A stretch of DNA of 64,000 bases from Silene latifolia (GCF_048544455.1 NC_133538.1:24881469-24945468), one strand, 5' to 3'; counted from the first letter of the stretch, positions 22,403 through 35,292 are shown. Numbers and translations: made by a program. Notes: a model not told the origin generated them from the letters alone.

Positions 22403-23012
22403 TGCCACGTGTTATATTAGCTTCGACTTAATTAATTTAATTGCTATATTTGACGAATCGAGTGCACGTGACTAGTTGAATGCTTAGGAATCGACCGACC
22501 CGATAGATTGAAAGATAGGGGAAGGAAATAGACTACTAAATTAAGACGACTAAATTAATAAGATCGAGAGATAAGTTAATTTAGGCTTTCAGTATCATTA
22601 ATCAAGAACGAAAGTTATATTAGTGAGACTTAGGGACCCGTAGCTTAGGCCGAAAGGTTGTTACCTGTTAAATTGGACCGAGAGGACTTTTTATTTTCCC
22701 GTCTAACATGCTTAAATCAGTTTACTTAGAGTTACTGCCGTCGAAACTACAGTGAACCGACCATCTTAGCATCCTTTTAATATTTGATTTCATCTATTTT
22801 CATCTACTGCTCATTTATTTGCTTTAGTTTAGTTTTGATTTTATTACCTTTAGTTATAGAATCATTCAAATCAAACCCCCCAAAATCACACTTTAGACTT
22901 AAATTAGACAACTTTAAATTGCTTGCCTCCTTGTGGTTCGACCCTGACTGCCACTATCTATAGTAGTAGTTTGGATTATAAATTTTATTTTTGGTAGTCT
23001 ACGACGGTATCA

Positions 23013-23057
23013 GTAGTAGTAGTAGTAGTAGTAGTAGTAATAATAATAATAATAATC
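23013..23057. repeat. TAG/TAA microsatellite, right part
   Basis: Eight to nine TAG units, then TAA units. It continues the array that precedes base 884. Confidence 0.95.
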
Positions 23058-24150
23058 AATATTTATCATCATCATATTAATAAAGGAAGCTTTTTTCAAG
23101 GGATTACAAAGAGTCCAACTTTTCTGAATAACTTTGGAGTAATATAATATTATTGATGCATTGTATGAGGAGATAAAATAGGGAAATAAAATAATACTCT
23201 ATCCTCAAGCCAACGACATTAGTGCAATCCTCCATGCATAAGAATACTGATCTACCTTGGAGACTCACTATATTAAATTATCTCAAATTTTATTTGTGTA
23301 TATATAATTATATACAGCACCTATAAATTGTCACTCATATTACGTTGCATAGATTTGTATTTGTACTATGAGCATATAGTTTTTTTCCCACTAGATGATT
23401 GTGCTATTATTTTGTAGCAGGAGTTATTGTTATTGTGAATTTGTGTGTATTGATATCTCGATTAGTTTGAGCTTTTTTTTCATTTAATTTATTATTACTT
23501 GAATTCAATTGTGGTAAATTATTGGAGGTTTAATGATAGTTTGACATGGTGATGTTAGCTTTAGAATTATGCCCACAGAGGTATTTCTAAAATTGACAAT
23601 TCACACATTTATTTAGTTATTTATTGATGTCATGGAATACAATTTCTTTACGTTTTAGTAATTATTTAAGGAAATCGTGTATTTATGTGTGCAAGTGGGT
23701 GTGATTGAGGAAAAATTATTTGATTTTTAAAGATTTTTTAGCTGAATATAGAAACGCAAAGTATTTGATCAAAACTTGACGCTATATAGGGTAGTTGTTA
23801 CTAATTTATACATATTATGCTTTTTTAATTGAATTGATATCAATATCAATGTAAGTTCAATGCTCTATATACTACCGTTTGTAGAGCTTGTCCAATATTT
23901 ACAAACTACTTCCGAGGACTCTCATTAAAAGTCGAATTTTCAAGCATATTAGAGACTACAAGTTTTACGAAATCTAAGCTGCCAAAAAAAAAAGTTTTAA
24001 GAAATCTTGAATATTTACATGAAATTAATCTAAATACTATATTCTCTATCATTATATACTTCGGAGTATAATGATAACGAATTTGTAAATCATGCATGAC
24101 GGTGCTTAAAACCGCATAATCTACTTTATAAAACATGTTCATAAAGAGTT

Positions 24151-24534
24151 GTTTCCTTCATATATTATTGAGCTGCAAGGAACAAAATTTTATCAAACTT
24201 AGAGAGATGTGTAGTTGTGTACCAGCCTTTAGTCCTCTATGGTCGATGATTTGTTTCAAAGGAAGTTATTAAGAGTATATTGCATAATAGATCACTAACT
24301 ATCTATTTTTGTCCTTAAAGTAAAGAGAGTTGAGTCAGTGTGGTAGAATTGAGGTAGTTAATCATCTGTGGACAAAGCTGGTAGCTTACAATTCTTCCTC
24401 ATTAAATTTAGAAAACCGGACAATAAATATGAGATAAATTGAAGACATAGAGGAAAATAAAATTAGATGAAGGAATTATTACATTATACACGATACATGA
24501 TTCACGATTGAACACTACAAAGTGGCATGTATAT
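24151..24534. repeat. 384-bp duplicated segment, copy 1
   Basis: Identical, by reading line by line, to 25,671-26,054. Ends against the left LTR of the TRIM at a shared ATAT. Confidence 0.95.
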
Positions 24535-24762
24535 ATTAGGCCCATTAGGGTTTAGTAGTGACGGCTACGTCACGATGGCTGTCTCTAGGGTTTTAGTAGT
24601 GCCTATGGTTTCTTGTAAGGTATTATAAATACCGATCATTCTACTTATATCAATAACACAACAACTATTATCAATATAATTCCTTTATGCAATCTCCCCT
24701 CTATAATCTTATCATGGTATCAGAGCCTCTCGCTCTTGAGGCCTAAATCAAAATTCCGCTGC

Positions 24763-24802
24763 CCTGCCGGTGGGCTAATAATTTACATCGCTCACCGGCA
24801 GG
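24763..24802 (+). other. GC hairpin downstream of the TRIM primer site
   Basis: Perfect 10-bp arms CCTGCCGGTG and CACCGGCAGG around a 20-base loop. It sits where retroelement RNAs often carry packaging or dimer signals; that role is inference. Confidence 0.75.
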
Positions 24803-24827
24803 ATTCATGACCTTTTAGTTATAGTTA

Positions 24828-24830
<3 letters not shown>

Positions 24831-24872
<42 letters not shown>

Positions 24873-24900
24873 ACCTTTTAGTTATTTAAAAAAAAAAAAA
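24831..24900. repeat. Long A runs in the TRIM
   Basis: About 40 A in a row, then a short copy of the preceding TGACCTTTTAGTTA block and another 12 A. Confidence 0.9.
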
Positions 24901-25670
24901 TAGAAAGAAGTTTACTATGGCCGATCAATAGATTGTGCGTGGGTAATGGGTATATTGCAAATTTGTAACCATGTGAGGCAAGGTTTCATGACCTTCGTAC
25001 CTCTGTTCATGGGAGTCAATACTCTGTTAGCCATCTACTTATGTTGACTATATTACATTATACTCATTACAAGAGAAAGATCTGCTTAATTCCTCTATTT
25101 TGAATCTTGATTAATGATTTCTTTTCCTTTCAAGGTGGTGCTTAAATTGACTGGCGAGTAGTTACGCAATTAAATTTGGAGTCCGAAAAACTTAACGTTC
25201 TCCAGATCTTGAAATTTTGACGGATAATTTTCCGTTTTATTGATATTTGTCAGGTTCGATTAGGGTTCCTGCAAATTAACTCATACTTTCGACAAGTCCG
25301 AAAAAATTAACGTTCTTGTTCAAGAAATTTTCTAGCGAGTTTATACTGCGTTTACCCCTTGAAATGGAGATCTTTAATGAAGATGAAGAACAGATGACGA
25401 TTTCTCTTTATATTTTTTTTCTTTGTATTTCTCCAATCGTAAAGTTCGTATTATGTACTGCCTTTACGATTGCGGGAGGGTATTAGGATATTAGGCCCAT
25501 TAGGGTTTAGTAGTGACGGCTACGTCACGATGGCTGTCTCTAGGGTTTTAGTAGTGCCTATGGTTTCTTGTAAGGTATTATAAATACCGATCATTCTACT
25601 TATATCAATAACACAACAACTATTATCAATATAATTCCTTTATGCAATCTCCCCTCTATAATCTTATCAT

Positions 25671-26054
25671 GTTTCCTTCATATATTATTGAGCTGCAAGG
25701 AACAAAATTTTATCAAACTTAGAGAGATGTGTAGTTGTGTACCAGCCTTTAGTCCTCTATGGTCGATGATTTGTTTCAAAGGAAGTTATTAAGAGTATAT
25801 TGCATAATAGATCACTAACTATCTATTTTTGTCCTTAAAGTAAAGAGAGTTGAGTCAGTGTGGTAGAATTGAGGTAGTTAATCATCTGTGGACAAAGCTG
25901 GTAGCTTACAATTCTTCCTCATTAAATTTAGAAAACCGGACAATAAATATGAGATAAATTGAAGACATAGAGGAAAATAAAATTAGATGAAGGAATTATT
26001 ACATTATACACGATACATGATTCACGATTGAACACTACAAAGTGGCATGTATAT
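25671..26054. repeat. 384-bp duplicated segment, copy 2
   Basis: Identical to 24,151-24,534. Here the sequence runs on past ATAT into CGTACGGACATG, so this side keeps the original right border. Confidence 0.95.
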
Positions 26055-26495
26055 CGTACGGACATGAACTCTATATATCCAACAGTTGTGAATGACTTTC
26101 GAGCCCCGGCATTAAAAGTTGGATTTTCAAGCAATATTAGTGTCTCCAACAATCGCAAACTTCTTAAATTTATTTAATATTATATGAGTAATAAATTATA
26201 ATTATAACTAATAAAACTATATCTAATGAATATTAAAAATAAGAATATCACTTTAAGTTAAAGTAGAGACCAGGTAACTACCTAGAATGCGCAAGTCTAA
26301 CAAAGCTTAACACCACAGTCAAGATGTTACAACTTTTTTAATTCCTCACTTATCTTATATTTTATTATACAGGTCAATAAATTGTACTTGAAGTATTTGA
26401 ATGAAGATCTATGATAGCAAAATAATTGTTTATACGAGAGAAAATTGTTTATACGAAGAGAAAAGTAAAGGTAAATGATAATCATAAATTATCGG

Positions 26496-26526
<31 letters not shown>

Positions 26527-26613
26527 TAATCTATATCTTGAATTTGGGTAGACATGGGATTTTATTACCTAATTTCATTGGAAACTAATTAGTATTAGTA
26601 TGAGTTTGTTTAG

Positions 26614-26824
26614 TACTCCTTCCGTTCTGATCATTTGTTTAAAAACAAAGACAAAAGAGGGAGGATAGGGCTGTTTGTAGTTGTAGTCAATAGATGACAA
26701 GTGTACAATAGTCTATTGGGTGATCAAATTACACATTAAAGATATTCCCAACATAAAAAGCTAAACAAATAAATAAAATGCCCTAAAATAAAATAGATAA
26801 CAAATGTCCGAGTCGGAGGGAGTA
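26614..26824. mobile_element. Stowaway-like MITE
   Basis: A 211-bp element with ends TACTCCTTCCGTTCTGATCA and the inverted form ending GTCGGAGGGAGTA. TA at both ends fits the TA target of Stowaway elements. No coding capacity. Confidence 0.8.
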
Positions 26825-27727
26825 TGATGAGATTATTTTATGACTACTAATGAATTTTATGAAAACTCTAAATAGACATCATGATTAACATAGCTTCAAA
26901 ACTAGGTAATATGCCCCAACACTTGAACAAAAGCATCCCTCTGCTACACGTATATTAATTCCTCCGCACAACTGTTTTCATTCCATTTTAATAAAATATT
27001 TCTCGCATATATTAGAGAAATGGGGTCAAAACAGTTATGTGAAAGGAGTACTACTTAAAATTTCAATTATAGGCGGATAATGAAAAGAGATAAGAGAAAA
27101 AAAAACTTAAATTTTACATGATAGTAAGATAATATTCCCTATGTAGAAGAATTTAGTTAGTAAACATAAGGCAAATAACTTTGTACGATTATTTGTTTAA
27201 TATGGAAGACCTATATTTGTTTACTTTGTTTACCTTACTAATTTTATATGTACGTTAAAGGAAACTTTTTCTGAGCGATTCATAATCTCCAATTTTTGCG
27301 AACTACCTAGAACAAAAGACAATATATAAAATATAAATTACACAAAATTGAACTATTTAATTAATCTAATTATGAGCTAATTAAAAGCTTAATTATAATC
27401 ATTAAACTATTTAATTAATCTAATTATGTACGTACACTTTTTTGAGTCATATAAGTGATGGTTTCATGGGTTTCGATTAGACTAGGAAAGTATAAAATAA
27501 AACTTTTTAATAATGGATAGAATTCTAAACGTTTTTTATTTTAAGTACAATTGTTGTCTCTTCTATGTATAAATATAGTTTTTCTAGATTCCTCATCTCA
27601 CCCATAATTTTGATGTTTACGTTTTCTTTTCTTTTTTTTATCATGTAGATCTGCTTGTCTTTCATTCACAATATAGTCTTTTCTACTATTTAGTTAGCCG
27701 AATTATAATGCATGCATGCATATATTT

Positions 27728-28020
27728 AGTCGTTTGGTTGCATGTAGGAAGTTGCATTGCCTAGGAAGTGATAAATCACATGATTTTAGAATTCATGTGA
27801 ATTAGGAAAAGTTGTTTGGTTGCATAAAGGAAATGCAATTCATGTAGGCATTCCCACTTACCTAGGGGGGCCTAGGTAAGCAACTTCTTCCATTATGGAG
27901 GAATTAGAGTTCCAAGGTAATTCTATTTCATGTGAATTTGGGTAACCAAACAAGTTACCCATTTTGCAATTCACATGAATTGGAATTCCTATGTTATTTA
28001 ATGGGTAACCAAACAACCCC
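27728..28020. mobile_element. Foldback MITE
   Basis: Starts GTCGTTTGGTTGC and ends GGTAACCAAACAACCCC. A near-perfect palindrome around CTTACCTAGG/CCTAGGTAAG lies at its centre (about 27,868), so most of the element pairs with itself. Confidence 0.6.
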
Positions 28021-29967
28021 TTATTTGTCATGCTTTTGTGTATTTGCTTTTCCTTGGACTTACAAATTGTTTACTTTTCTTATTGTGGCCAGATTGTTGT
28101 GCATACTCCAACGGGGAGATGGGTAGAGTAAAATATAAATAGAGAAGGTATGCACGATATTTTAAGGGATCTATTTATATAAAATATAAATTACACAAAC
28201 CTACGATGCTCTATAATCTATATATACACTTCGTCAATGCCTTTGGTTCGCCATTAAACTTTCTTTCTATTCTATTGTTTTCACTTAATTTTTGTTTTTC
28301 CTTCTGCTCATGTATTGATCCTGATTGAATTATTTGTTTTTATTTTTTGCAGCGCAATTATGTTGATATGGTGTGGTCTCATTGAATTGTGATATGGTTG
28401 CGTCTAATTTCCGTCAAGGACCTCAACTTTTGTTATATACAGTCGACTTGATAAATGTTTTCCGTCCAATTTTTGTTATCTCAACGTTCGTTTATCATTA
28501 ATGGCAAAAAAGCATGATTATTATGGAGAGATAAAATATATTAAAATATGGGCATATTAAAGAGGAAATGGAGAGAAAGAAATAGAGAGGATTCAAATTC
28601 TTTGTTATGCACCCATCTCTACATGTCAATTTTCCTTATTTTTTTTATCTCTGATTTGTTTTAATGAAAATCTACGAAACAGTAATTAATTTGACCGTAT
28701 ATTTCCACATATATCTAACTTTTCTTCCGGGTTCGCAAGAGATTGGATCGGGCCCGGTCATTTTGAGTACGAAATATTTTCAAGTCAACTAATATCAAAT
28801 TTTTAATGGATCATAATCAATATGCAGCAATAAATATTCGAGTCGAGTTATACCTGAGTCAGGTCAATTCGGGTTAGGTCATGCTCAAATCTTGAGTTCG
28901 GATATCGGGTCGAGTAAAGATCGGTCATTCGGACCGGGTTAATTTTATTAGATTTAATTAAGCCAATAACCATTGATGTAATTGGTTAGACTTGCAAAGT
29001 CCCCCCACCAAATTGGGCAAAACACTATCATATGGGTTATGAAGAATTTCATGGACAAATAAAAGCTACCAAAATTCAGGCGTTGGATTTGCAGGTTATA
29101 AGTATGGGATTAGAAGGCCACGAGTAAAATAACATATGGAGTAGAAAATATTTATCTTCTTAGAGCATCTCCAATGGTTAAGCAAAAGGACTTGCTTGCA
29201 AATAAAAAAGTTTTCAAGCTACTTGCTTAACCATTGGACCACTTTACATGTTGTGACACCCTCATTTGTTGCGGAAAAGTAAACACGTAAATTCTACAGA
29301 AAAACTGGTAGGATATGTTTGTAATTGGTTCAACTAGCCAAAAACCTGTAATTTCAAAAATTTTCTAAACCAATCACAACATTTCCAACATTCCCAGAAG
29401 CGGGTGCCAAAACCTGCAATGCTAATGAACTACTTTACATACATAGCTAATGATAAGAAAAAGTAAAGATACAAACCCAAAATAGAAAAGGGAGACATAT
29501 GTCCCTAAAATGTATGTGACATAAAAAGGGTTTAAGGTCACAATGAAATAAAACCAGTCTAGGTCCCAAGGTTACTTTGCTCGCTAGCTCGTCCATGTAC
29601 CCCATATATGCATCACCTACCTGTCATTCGCATTTTATACAAATACGAAAGCCACAGTCAGTGGGGAGTAACTCCGAGTTCTCCCAGCCACGAAATGTCA
29701 TAATTAATATAACATGTAAACATGAGAAAATGAATATGAATAACACATAGCCTTAACCCAGCTCACAATTAATTAACTTAACAATAGGAAATATAATAGC
29801 TAGTATAATAAATAATATATATAAATATGTAATATCATATAAAGGTAGAGTGTAAGAGGGTTGGTGAGCGGGTTGTCACTTTTCGATTGGTCCGTGCCTA
29901 GATAAGAATCCCTATTGAAAAGTGACGGTCTAATGTTAGACGAAACTTTTTAAAAGATGGGGGTGAT

Positions 29968-32211
29968 TGTAACACCCGCGAATTTTCCATTTTGACATTT
30001 AAAATTTATTAAACCGTTTAACCACTTTATTATATATTTTCCATTACAAGATTGTAACACCCGCGAATTTTCCATTACAAGGTTGGCCTAGCAGCGGCCT
30101 GGCCGTGGCCTGGCCGTGGCCTGGCAGTGGCCTGGCCGTGGCCTAGGCAGTGGCCTGGCTAAGTCGCGAGTTTGGGCCGTATCTATAAATTGTTTTGACG
30201 CTAGTTTGGTTTATTTAATATATAATTAAATTAATTTACGTCTCATATTTTATATAAAGATAATTCGTTAATATCGTCCTTTCACATAATTATTTTAGGT
30301 GGCTCATTTGGGGTTGCAGATGAAGAGTAATTTTGGGGTTTTAGAAGCTTTCTCAAGTTTTTACTTGTCTCTTTGCTAGCGTAAGGTAACTATTCCGAGT
30401 TACTCGACGAATTAATGTCACATTAGTAGTTAATGTGTGCCTGTTGTTTGATAAGTGTTTAGGTGAATGAATAATGTTAGGATCGTTTACAAAATGAAAT
30501 TGTAAATAATAGGCTCAAATGAATTTTATGGTGATAATTGTAATGTTTTGTTGATTGTGCCGAAAACTGAGCCTTAGTCCCTTTGACTGATGCGATGTCA
30601 GTTAATTGAGTGATTGGTCAGCCGCAATTTGACCCGTACCTGTCGCAGGGCTGGGGTTGCGGGTAAAAATTCGGTTGAATGAATTAGATAATCGGCCTTT
30701 TTCTTGTTTTAGGCCATTTATTATATCTCTATTTCACATGTGTAATTAGTTGAATTTAAATAGTTTCTTATTTAGTTAGTTGAATTTAAATAGCTTCTTA
30801 TTTTGTAGTAATGGCCCTAGTTTCCCCTAAAGCCTTTTATATTGTTATAATTGCTAGGATTGGAAATTAGTATTGAATTCTTATTGAGGAACTGTTGGGA
30901 TTGTATGCTGTAAATAGACATTTATATAGCTTTCACATGATAGAATGTTAGAATTTATGTTGGTAAGTAGGACTTTTTGCCCTCTTAAGGTTAAGTGGGT
31001 GTCTTACTTGACTTATGTGGTGAGTTTTGGGTGGTGTGGGCTAAAATATTCAAGCTGGGACTAGCTGTGACTAGGTCCTAGGTGAGTATTTCGGCCTTCA
31101 TCATAGATAGGTCTTTATAGTCTCTGACGAGTATATGTTCACTGCTTGATAGCCTTTGTGTTCCTGACTAGTGGATGTTTATCCAAGTTGGGGCATGACC
31201 TCAGGTACTAATTTTGATAGTATGGGGTCAGCTTAAGTACTAGCCGACCCTTCGGTGGTGTCCTTAGGGTACTCACTTCACTTTGTTTTAAAAAAAGTTG
31301 TGAGTCTTGGGTGCGGTGGTGTGTATCCGCATGTCTAGGTCTCCAAGTGATTTTAGGCTAGGGTTGTGTTGTCTCTTGGCCATGTTTTCTTAATAGTAAC
31401 CGCTGAGCCAAGATACCGGTTCGATTACCTTCCCTACCTCGTGGTATAGACTTGAGTTACAAAGTGACTATTGACGGGACTAAGAACTTATGCCTGTCTT
31501 TGTTATATTGCCCTTTCTTGTATGGTGATTCTATGAATCATAGAAGGTGAGATGCAAGCCGGCTATGGTTGATAGAGTTTGGATTCCTGGATGTTATGTG
31601 ATTCACATGATAGTGTAGTATGAGTCGGTCTAGTATTCACATGCTAGGACTATGTGTTGTTATATTGTTGTTCACATGATAAGCACGATTGTCTAGCATC
31701 TATATGCTAAGGCTATGTGTTATTCATATTCATTTTCTCATGTTTACATGTTATATTAATTATGACATTTCGTGGCTGGGAGAACTCGGAGTTACTCCCC
31801 ACTGACTGTGGCTTTCGTATTTGTATAAAATGCGAATGACAGGTAGGTGATGCATATATGGGGTACATGGACGAGCTAGCGAGCAAAGTAACCTTGGGAC
31901 CTAGACTGGTTTTATTTCATTGTGACCTTAAACCCTTTTTATGTCACATACATTTTAGGGACATATGTCTCCCTTTTCTATTTTGGGTTTGTATCTTTAC
32001 TTTTTCTTATCATTAGCTATGTATGTAAAGTAGTTCATTAGCATTGCAGGTTTTGGCACCCGCTTCTGGGAATGTTGGAAATGTTGTGATTGGTTTAGAA
32101 AATTTTTGAAATTACAGGTTTTTGGCTAGTTGAACCAATTACAAACATATCCTACCAGTTTTTCTGTAGAATTTACGTGTTTACTTTTCCGCAACAAATG
32201 AGGGTGTCACA
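29968..32211 (+). repeat. Full LTR of the inverted-end element
   Basis: TGTAACACCC to GGTGTCACA. The first about 85 bp are partly repeated (second start at 30,053), and a GGCCTGGCCGT-type minisatellite follows at 30,084-30,160. Confidence 0.7.
30084..30160. repeat. GGCCTGGCCGT minisatellite
   Basis: About six imperfect 11-13-bp units, with much higher GC content than the surroundings. Confidence 0.85.
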
Positions 32212-33221
32212 CATGTACTAGCTTAAATTGAGCTAGTAGCTCCATGGAGCTAGTAGCTCAAATGGGCCTACAAGAAAAAATCTACCAATTAAAACAACAC
32301 TTAAATATTTTTAATTTTTATTTTCTAGGTAAAATAAGTAAATGTATTAATTAAAAGAGTGTTGTGGAACGTAGTTGACATATGGTGCATTTAAGCAACA
32401 ACACTAAGCTAGTAGCTTACCATTGTAGTAGTTTGTAGCTTAAAAATATTCTAGCTTGAAAATCTTATGTGGCAAAGGTAAGCTAGTAGCAACTAGCTTA
32501 CCATTGTGGATGCTCTTAAGTTGTCCATTTATTTTTTTAGTAATTTTCTAGATAAATGCAACATACGTAGCACAAATCTAACGGAAGCTTTAATGGAATA
32601 AGATTTTAGGTCCTTTACTTGACAATATAAAGTTATGCTCAGCCATTAAATTTTTATATAACTCATTGGGAAGGAATAAACTTTCTGGTTGAATTGAGAT
32701 AAGTTCTAGGTTAGATTTAATGATATACAATTAAATAATTACGTAATTTGGTATCTTACCAATTGCTCCCATGTTAAAAAGATATATTTTTGGGATAATA
32801 TGAGTGGAAAACGGCTATAAAGACCGGGGTTGTGCTACGTTGATTAGATATACATGCATGGTTAATCGACCTTTTTATATGTTTCGATCGAAGCCGGCAA
32901 CTTCCTTCAGTTAAAGCTTCAATGAGCTAGAGTAATTACGGGTCTTTAAGTATAATTATGATAATTTAAAGGCTATAAAAATACCTTAATATTCAAGGCA
33001 GTTTACCTAAATAAAACTAAATTACCTCAAGTCTTATTAATTCTCACTTGACTTTCTTAGTAGCTTATGTCGTTTAATATTTCTATAAGTTAAGCTTAAG
33101 TTCAATTCAACTCATATAAGTTCAATTCAGCTCATATAAGTTCAATACAACTTATATATGTTCATCTCAACCCTTAGAGTATAATCATAGGATATTACAG
33201 ATGCCCGGGCATTAAATCTAG

Positions 33222-35292
33222 TATCTATCTATATTAATAAAGGAAGCTTTTTTCGAGCGTTTATAGAGTCTCCAACTTTTACGTACCACTCCATATTAAA
33301 AAAAAAAAAAAAAAAAATCTATCCTTCTACAAGAAATTCGACTATGAATTTTAATAACAATAAGAACTCAAATTCTCAAATAGTCAAAAGATAAAGATGT
33401 CATTTGCATCCTAATTGAAATAAAATTCCCAGATCTCATCGTATCTACCACTTCCTCTATATATATATTTGATCATATTACATCTTGCATATCACACAGA
33501 CCCCTGTTTGAAACAATCCCCTTCCTTCTATGATGTTTTAATATTTTTTTATTTAATTAGTTAGCCAAGAATATTGAATACAATGATTTTACTGACATTA
33601 TTCGTTAATTTTATTTATGATGCAGGTTAAGAATAAATAGATCTCGGAAGAATATATTGAAGACCATACATATACACGATGGCATTAATACACTATCTAC
33701 TTACAGTAAGAGACAATGTCTATTTATAATTAGAAAAGTTTCTTACCTTACAATTGGAAATTAGCAATTTCATGACATGATCAACATGGGGTATGATACT
33801 TATGTTATACTCCGTATAATTGTGTGTAGCAAATTTTGTGTACTCCGTGTGTATTGCAATTATGTTTCAACTACAAGTAATATATTCTCCAATAGCAGTG
33901 AGTAGACTATACAACCAGTTATATTGGTTGTATATTAAATAATTCGAGCTTTATAATGAATTATTTGATCTTAAACCTATACATTACGAGCCTTATTAGA
34001 AAAAACTTGAGCTTCATTATAAAAATATTGATTTTAAAAAATTATAATGAAATTCAAGAATAGTATATATAAGCTCAACTAGAATTTAATTTTGACAAAA
34101 AAAAAATTTAAATATAAATCAAAAGTTATAAGAGCTCAAAAAAAAATACAAATAAGCTCAATTAAATTTATGATGGTTGTACAATACTCTTGTACAACAG
34201 GTTGTATAGTAGTATTTGTGCTCCAATAGTCCAACACGTAGATGGAGATGACATGGGTTAGATTTACTAAAGTATGCTCCCGTCAGCTTATTTACATAAG
34301 GTATTGTATTGCGTTATTTCGAGCTTGATTTGTAAAATATATTTATGGCCACATTCCTCTGATTTTTTTTTAGTTATCCTCTACTATGTATGGTTAATTT
34401 TGTTACAATAATAAACTAATAATATAATATTATTCTGTAAAAGTTTAGGTATTATGTAATGTATCTTGCATTGAAATCAATGTTTGTTTTTTGGGATGAA
34501 GCATTTGACGAGTGTCCAACTATCCTATAATCATCTACCAAAAAAAATGCATAGATGCTATCCATAGTAAAATATTGCTACGTAATTTAACAAAATATAC
34601 TAAATATATTGATGGAGCAATAATAACCGATTTTAGCATTAAGATTGTGAGTCTTGATATGAAACTTTATGGTACTTATTGCAAATTTCATGCTAAATTG
34701 CTAATGCAAATACATGACTTGATTTATTATATAAATTAAAGTTTTTTTTATGAAGGATATGCAATTCAACTCTTAAAACAAGCTTTGAGCAATAGTCTAA
34801 CGGCAATAAAGTTCTATCATAAAAAGAGATTAATTGGCTAAAATTTGAATGTTATCAGAATTCGGGAGGTGCAGTTCGAGAATTGGTTTTGCGGTAGGAT
34901 AAATAATCTAAACTAAACTAAACTGAATAAGATTAACTGAATTGAAATAAGCTGAAATTAAGTCCAAAAGAACAGGACCTAAATAATAAAAACTCTTTTC
35001 TTTACTTTTGTTTATCGGGTGTACTACATACCAAGATATGAATCCCTATCCATGGTATACTACGTATTTGGATTCCGTAAACGAGTGTATACTTTTATGC
35101 ATGTCTTTTAAAATCGAAAAATGGGATGATTAATAGTCTATGTGTATGAGAGGATTGCAATGCATTCACACTTTAAACTTAAAAGGATATTTTTGTGAGG
35201 GAGTTGTGTTAGAGTATAACTTGACATTCAACGATAGTTCAAGAGACCGAATATTACAAGTGGCCCGTGCATCGCACGGGCATTAAATCTAG
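33222..35292 (+). mobile_element. Non-autonomous Helitron, 2.1 kb
   Basis: 5' end TATCTATCTATATTAATAAAGGAAGC follows directly on the previous Helitron's CTAG. The 3' end has an 8-bp hairpin GCCCGTGC/GCACGGGC (35,263-35,281), ATTAAATCTAG and then T. No gene; 34,080-34,160 and 33,298-33,317 are A-rich. Confidence 0.75.

Larger units (their letters stand above)
884..23012 (+). mobile_element. Solo LTR C (Athila-like), split by element A
   Basis: The two halves are 884-1,353 and 21,874-23,012, about 1.6 kb when joined. The LTR starts TGATGCGTGTC and ends CGACGGTATCA, and GTAGT flanks both ends. The first half matches the reverse complement of the end of B's LTR (terminal TGATGCGTGTC, then a shared ATGATGTTTTACA block). 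The second half shares with B the block CTTGTGGTTCGACCCTG near the end. C and B are therefore diverged members of one LTR family. No C internal region remains, so it is most likely a product of LTR-LTR recombination. Element A is inserted about 470 bp into it. Confidence 0.85.
24533..25669 (+). mobile_element. TRIM-like miniature LTR retrotransposon
   Basis: LTRs at 24,533-24,714 (lacking the first few bases) and 25,481-25,669 appear identical over their shared length. A primer site TGGTATCAGAGCC (initiator tRNA-Met type) starts at 24,715, and a purine tract GCGGGAGGG ends at about 25,480. The internal region is about 770 bp with no reading frame. The size and LTR length fit TRIM elements, which move with enzymes supplied by others. 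The element has no simple 5-bp duplication; instead a 384-bp segment is repeated on both sides. Confidence 0.85.
29252..32211 (+). mobile_element. LTR element with both ends formed by the same LTR end, inverted
   Basis: Both outer ends read TGTGACACCCTC inward and are flanked by CATGT (29,247-29,251 and 32,212-32,216). The left arm 29,252-29,755 and right arm 31,708-32,211 are inverted copies of equal length (504 bp) with no indel seen. Inside, a purine tract (AGATGGGGGTGAT) precedes TGTAACACCCGCG at 29,968, the start of a 2.2-kb LTR that ends at 32,211. So the right side is a normal 3' LTR and the left side is an inverted LTR fragment. No gene. Looks like a chromovirus-type LTR; the lineage is uncertain. 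Confidence 0.75.
29161..32518. mobile_element. Tourist-like MITE, split by the inverted-LTR element
   Basis: Outer ends GAGCATCTCCAATGG and its inverse CCATTGTGGATGCTC, with TTA beside each, the 3-bp target of PIF/Harbinger elements. About 390 bp without the insert. Confidence 0.65.
23073..33221 (+). mobile_element. Helitron-like region with many later insertions
   Basis: A 5'-end-like block (ATTAATAAAGGAAGC then TTTTTTC and AGAGTCCAAC) lies at 23,080-23,130, and a 3' end ATGCCCGGGCATTAAATCTAG at 33,201-33,221. A second, weaker 5'-like block occurs near 27,257, so this may be more than one Helitron. No coding sequence. From 23,130 to 24,150, 26,060 to 26,610, 26,830 to 27,725 and 28,025 to 29,160 I see only AT-rich sequence. 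Confidence 0.4.

Noticed and set aside
34512-34739. 75-codon frame in a non-autonomous Helitron
   Set aside because: AT-rich composition, no domain, no gene context.
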